From contig NC_014923.1 of assembly GCF_000185905.1 (NCBI RefSeq), positions 2,193,501-2,257,500 on the forward strand: a stretch of DNA of 64,000 nt, read 5' to 3'. The translations under genes and the position numbers were made by a program. Position 1 is the stretch's first letter, and every line of letters starts with the position of its first letter. This DNA is from Mesorhizobium ciceri biovar biserrulae WSM1271. GTDB taxonomy: Bacteria; Pseudomonadota; Alphaproteobacteria; Rhizobiales; Rhizobiaceae. The notes below the pieces were generated by a model. It saw nothing but the letters and a program-made list of their open reading frames with translations. It searched no databases and had not been told where the DNA came from. Shown one piece after another: positions 61,171-64,000 of the stretch.

Positions 61171-61482
61171 ATGTCCTTGCGTCCGCCATCTCATCTTGCC
61201 GGCGCCTCGGCCGCCGAAGCCGCCTTCGACGCGCTCGGCCATGAAATATTGGCGGAAAAGGCGGCAGCACTCGGCCGCGCCGGCCAGCGGGTAGAGGAAA
61301 CGCTGGCCAGGCTGCGCGACAATGCCGACGAGCAACTGCGCCCCCTTCTGCTCAAGGATGCCGCCGAGGCGGTGCATGGCTATTTCATCCAGCGCGAGCT
61401 GTGCGGCTTGCGCAAGCACGATGCCGTCATTCGTGAATACAACATCCCGAAAGCGGTGCTGGCCAGGCTCGGCGCGAAATAG
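61171..61482 (+). CDS. Small helical protein, DUF6665-like
   Basis: 103 aa. AAAGGAGG precedes the ATG at 61171. Almost entirely helical: ASAAEAAFDALGHEILAEKA, LRPLLLKDAAEAVHGYFIQR, IREYNIPKAVLARLG. The DUF6665 assignment is from memory and weak. It begins 1 bp after the GNAT stop, clearly one operon. The stop faces the cupin gene end (3 bp gap). Confidence 0.65.
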   Translation: MSLRPPSHLAGASAAEAAFDALGHEILAEKAAALGRAGQRVEETLARLRDNADEQLRPLLLKDAAEAVHGYFIQRELCGLRKHDAVIREYNIPKAVLARLGAK

Positions 61483-61485
61483 GGA

Positions 61486-61830
61486 TCACTCCAGCCATTC
61501 GGTGATGAAGCTGCCGTTCTCGTGGATGTCGGTCGTTTCCAGTGGGCCTGGGCCGAGATTGGTGAATTTGTGCGGCGTATTGGGTGGCACGATCAGGATC
61601 TGGCCGGCGGATGCCTCGATTTCCTGGTCGCCGACAGTGAACAGGCCGGTGCCCTGGCGGATGATGAAGATCTCCGCGTAGGGATGTGTGTGCAGGCGCG
61701 GGCCGCCGCCGACATCAGGCAGATAGTTGAAGATCAGGCAGGAGTTGGAGCCGTAGGCGCCACATTGCAACTCGCCCTTCCAATGGTCCGAGCGAACGGC
61801 CCAGGTGTCGCGGTCTATGACGTGTGCCAT
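61486..61830 (-). CDS. Cupin-domain protein
   Basis: 114 aa, a single small beta-barrel. The cupin motifs are GGGPRLHTHPYAEIFIIRQG with metal ligands His, His and Glu, and AGQILIVPPNTPHKFTNLGP with the last His. Family members bind a metal and act on many small molecules; no specific reaction can be assigned. It is divergent from the petA gene, 314 bp apart. Confidence 0.9.
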   Translation of the reverse strand: MAHVIDRDTWAVRSDHWKGELQCGAYGSNSCLIFNYLPDVGGGPRLHTHPYAEIFIIRQGTGLFTVGDQEIEASAGQILIVPPNTPHKFTNLGPGPLETTDIHENGSFITEWLE

Positions 61831-62144
61831 GATGACAAGGATAGACCCGGCTGGGGCCTTGTGTCGAGCCGAACAAGGGCGTCGGATTTGCGGTTGTTTC
61901 CCGGTTGTTTAGTGATGGTTGGCGGCTATCCGGCGTCGTGTTGACCGGCGGCGGATTTTGTCCCCGCGACAATCTGCCCTTGTGCCTTCACCCGTCTGGA
62001 CAAAAACGGGCTTCACGCATAAACCGAAGTCCAAATGCCGGAGGAATTCGCAAGCCTGTTCGCCATGCGCTGTCGGGTTGGCGTAATTGAGCGGGGAACA
62101 AGGCTCAACCACCGGCACGGAAGAGGCGAAAGGATCAGGCACCC
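61831..62144. other. Divergent control region of cupin and petAB
   Basis: About 310 bp without a supported gene. AAAGGA lies 10 nt before the petA GTG. The promoter of the petABC operon should lie within, possibly near the GTTGACC at 61937 or TTGTCC at 61960, but no clear -10 box pairs with either. No terminator is needed here, since both flanking genes start. Confidence 0.4.
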
Positions 62145-62705
62145 GTGAGCGCAACCGACACCCAGGATCCCAACCGTCGTGATTTTCTCTACGTCGCCAC
62201 CGGCATGGCCGCAGTGGTCGGCGCGGGTGCTTTCGCGTGGCCGTTCATCGACCAGATGCGCCCTGACGCCTCGACGCTGGCGCTCGCCTCGGTCGAAGTC
62301 GACGTCGCCTCGCTGACGCCGGGCATGTCGCTGATCGTCAAATGGCGCGGCAAGCCGGTCGTGGTCCGCAACCGCACCGAACAGGAAATGAAGGACGGCG
62401 AGGCGGTCAAGCTGGCCGATCTCAAGGATCCGATCGCCCGCAACGCCAATCTCCCGGCCGACGCACCGGCGACCGACGCCAATCGCACCACGCCCGGCAA
62501 GGAAGCCTGGATGGTGATGGTTCAGGTCTGCACGCATCTCGGCTGCATTCCGCTTGGCCAGGAAGGCGATTTCGGCGGCTGGTTCTGCCCGTGCCACGGT
62601 TCGCAATACGACACCGCCGGCCGCATCCGCAAAGGCCCGGCGCCGGAGAACATGGCGGTTCCGGTATTCAAGTTCATTTCCGATACCAAGATCCTTATCG
62701 GTTGA
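62145..62705 (+). CDS. petA: Ubiquinol-cytochrome c reductase, Rieske iron-sulfur subunit
   Basis: 186 aa, GTG start at 62145. Twin-arginine signal [19 protein letters not shown] at residues 10-28, retained as the membrane anchor. The [2Fe-2S] ligands are Cys129 and His131 (CTHLGC) and Cys148 and His151 (CPCHGS), with Cys134 and Cys150 forming the disulfide. The QP-site region [18 protein letters not shown] follows. It carries electrons from ubiquinol to cytochrome c1 in complex III. petB begins 17 bp downstream. Confidence 0.97.
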   Translation: MSATDTQDPNRRDFLYVATGMAAVVGAGAFAWPFIDQMRPDASTLALASVEVDVASLTPGMSLIVKWRGKPVVVRNRTEQEMKDGEAVKLADLKDPIARNANLPADAPATDANRTTPGKEAWMVMVQVCTHLGCIPLGQEGDFGGWFCPCHGSQYDTAGRIRKGPAPENMAVPVFKFISDTKILIG

Positions 62706-62722
62706 GGCAGGGGGATATTTCG

Positions 62723-64000
62723 ATGAGCGAGGGACACTCGACCTATACGCCCAAAACCGGTCTCGGACGCTGGTTCGACGCCCGCATGCCGCTGCCGCGG
62801 CTGGTCTATGACAGCTTCGTTGCCTATCCGGTGCCGCGCAACCTCAACTATGCATGGACCTTTGGCGGCATCCTGTCGATCATGCTGGTGGCGCAGATCC
62901 TGACCGGCATCGTGCTGGCCATGCATTACACGGCCGACACCAATCTGGCCTTCGGCTCGGTCGAGAAGATCATGCGCGACGTGAATTCGGGCTGGCTGCT
63001 GCGCTACATGCATTCGAACGGCGCCTCGTTCTTCTTCGTCGCCGTCTACATCCACATCTTCCGTGGCCTCTATTACGGCTCCTACAAGGCGCCGCGCGAA
63101 CTGCTGTGGATCCTCGGCTGCATCATCTATCTCCTGATGATGGCGACCGGCTTCATGGGCTACGTGCTGCCATGGGGCCAGATGAGCTTCTGGGGCGCCA
63201 CCGTCATCACCGGCTTCTTCAGCGCCATTCCGCTGGTCGGCGACTGGATCCAGCAGCTGCTGCTCGGCGGCTTTGCCGTCGACAACCCGACGCTGAACCG
63301 TTTCTTTGCGCTGCACTATCTGTTGCCGTTCATGATCGCCGGCGTTGTCGTGCTGCACATCTGGGCGCTGCATGTCGTCGGCCAGTCGAACCCGACGGGC
63401 ATCGAGGTCAAGTCGAAGACCGACACCGTGGCCTTCACCCCCTACGCGACCATCAAGGACGCGTTCGGCATGATTGTGTTCCTGTTCTTCTTCGCCTATT
63501 TCGTCTTCTACCTGCCGAACTATCTCGGTCATCCCGACAACTACATCGTCGCCAACCCGCTGAAGACGCCGGCCCACATCGTGCCCGAATGGTACTTCCT
63601 GCCGTTCTACGCGATCCTGCGCGCCATCACCTTCAATGTCGGGCCGATCAACTCCAAGCTCGGCGGCGTGCTATGCATGTTCGGCGCCATCGTCATGTTG
63701 TTCCTGGTGCCGTGGCTCGACACTTCGAAGGTGCGCTCGGCTGTTTACCGGCCCTGGTACAAGCTGTTCTTCTGGCTGTTCGTGGCCGATGCCATCCTGC
63801 TTGGCTGGCTGGGCTCGCAGCCGGCGGAAGGCAGCTATGTGTTCATGGCGCAGATGGCGACATTGTTCTACTTCGCCTTCTTCCTGATCGCGCTGCCGGT
63901 GCTCGGCCTGATTGAGACGCCGCGACGGTTGCCGAACTCGATCACCGAGGCGGTGCTCGAGAAGAACAAGGGCGGCAGCGGACATCCGGCGGGCGCTACG
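62723..64000 (+). CDS. petB: Ubiquinol-cytochrome c reductase, cytochrome b subunit (3' end at window edge)
   Basis: 426 codons visible, open to the last base of the window. GGGGGAT precedes ATG 62723. Cytochrome b motifs: histidines of the two b hemes are in [20 protein letters not shown] and [20 protein letters not shown], and later [40 protein letters not shown] with [18 protein letters not shown] gives the Qo-site PEWY. Eight helices are expected. Length and the end of the visible part ([19 protein letters not shown]) show that nearly the whole protein is present. The next gene, petC, would follow outside. Confidence 0.97.
   Translation, partial: MSEGHSTYTPKTGLGRWFDARMPLPRLVYDSFVAYPVPRNLNYAWTFGGILSIMLVAQILTGIVLAMHYTADTNLAFGSVEKIMRDVNSGWLLRYMHSNGASFFFVAVYIHIFRGLYYGSYKAPRELLWILGCIIYLLMMATGFMGYVLPWGQMSFWGATVITGFFSAIPLVGDWIQQLLLGGFAVDNPTLNRFFALHYLLPFMIAGVVVLHIWALHVVGQSNPTGIEVKSKTDTVAFTPYATIKDAFGMIVFLFFFAYFVFYLPNYLGHPDNYIVANPLKTPAHIVPEWYFLPFYAILRAITFNVGPINSKLGGVLCMFGAIVMLFLVPWLDTSKVRSAVYRPWYKLFFWLFVADAILLGWLGSQPAEGSYVFMAQMATLFYFAFFLIALPVLGLIETPRRLPNSITEAVLEKNKGGSGHPAGAT

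Overview
The window looks like the chromosome of an alphaproteobacterium of the order Hyphomicrobiales, most likely Mesorhizobium or a close relative. The reasons are high GC, a fused trpE(G) behind a Trp-codon leader peptide, the choXWV choline importer, a DUF2218-SIP siderophore-interacting fusion with an IRO-type operator, rhizobial families (DUF1344, DUF1285, ClpS2 type) and short palindromic intergenic repeats typical of that group. No phage, CRISPR array, rRNA or tRNA gene was found. The content is mostly housekeeping and core accessory; the only traces of mobile DNA are short repeat remnants near 3.3-3.7 kb.

Layout. 1-3.8 kb: the 3' part of the window's first gene is cut off, then leuA with a Leu-codon leader peptide and hairpins, followed by a gene-poor stretch with two direct repeats and a tiny promoter-terminator unit. 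3.8-14.2 kb: an ATP-grasp/esterase pair, MFS/LysR divergon, iron-linked SIP protein, AbrB-type membrane protein, two antitoxins without toxins, an SDR/monooxygenase pair and secreted proteins. 14.4-17.7 kb: trpL-trpE(G)-CDF efflux operon. 17.8-27.1 kb: assorted enzymes (ICL/PEP-mutase family, AstE-like deacylase, disulfide-oxidoreductase-like flavoprotein, NodL-type acetyltransferase, isochorismatase with an AraC/GlxA regulator, fhs). 27.4-34.2 kb: a five-gene minus-strand operon of poorly characterised proteins around an AAA+ ATPase, the best candidate for an undescribed system. 34.5-41.1 kb: cytochrome c, tdk, choXWV and an OmpR-type two-component pair. 41.3-42.9 kb: small secreted and membrane proteins and clpS. 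43.0-49.9 kb: a moxR-DUF58-DUF4159-membrane protein operon. 50.1-52.8 kb: DUF1285-NUDIX-CCA transferase. 53.0-56.9 kb: DUF1344, hemF, soxR with its operator, trmL and small proteins. 56.9-61.8 kb: two tandem ABC exporters, GNAT and cupin. 62.1-64.0 kb: Rieske protein and cytochrome b of complex III, the latter running off the end.

Regulation readable from the DNA is the richest part. Two amino-acid biosynthetic genes (trpE(G) and leuA) have short leader peptides with runs of the cognate codon. Both peptides start about 8 nt after a plausible -10 box, so both transcripts may be leaderless. A third unit of the same design, with its own promoter and a strong terminator inside the reading frame, sits upstream of the leu leader. 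Iron control (IRO box) and redox control (SoxR box with a 19-bp spacer) are also visible.

All calls were made by reading the sequence and translations, without database searches. Starts were chosen mainly from Shine-Dalgarno matches and family N-termini.
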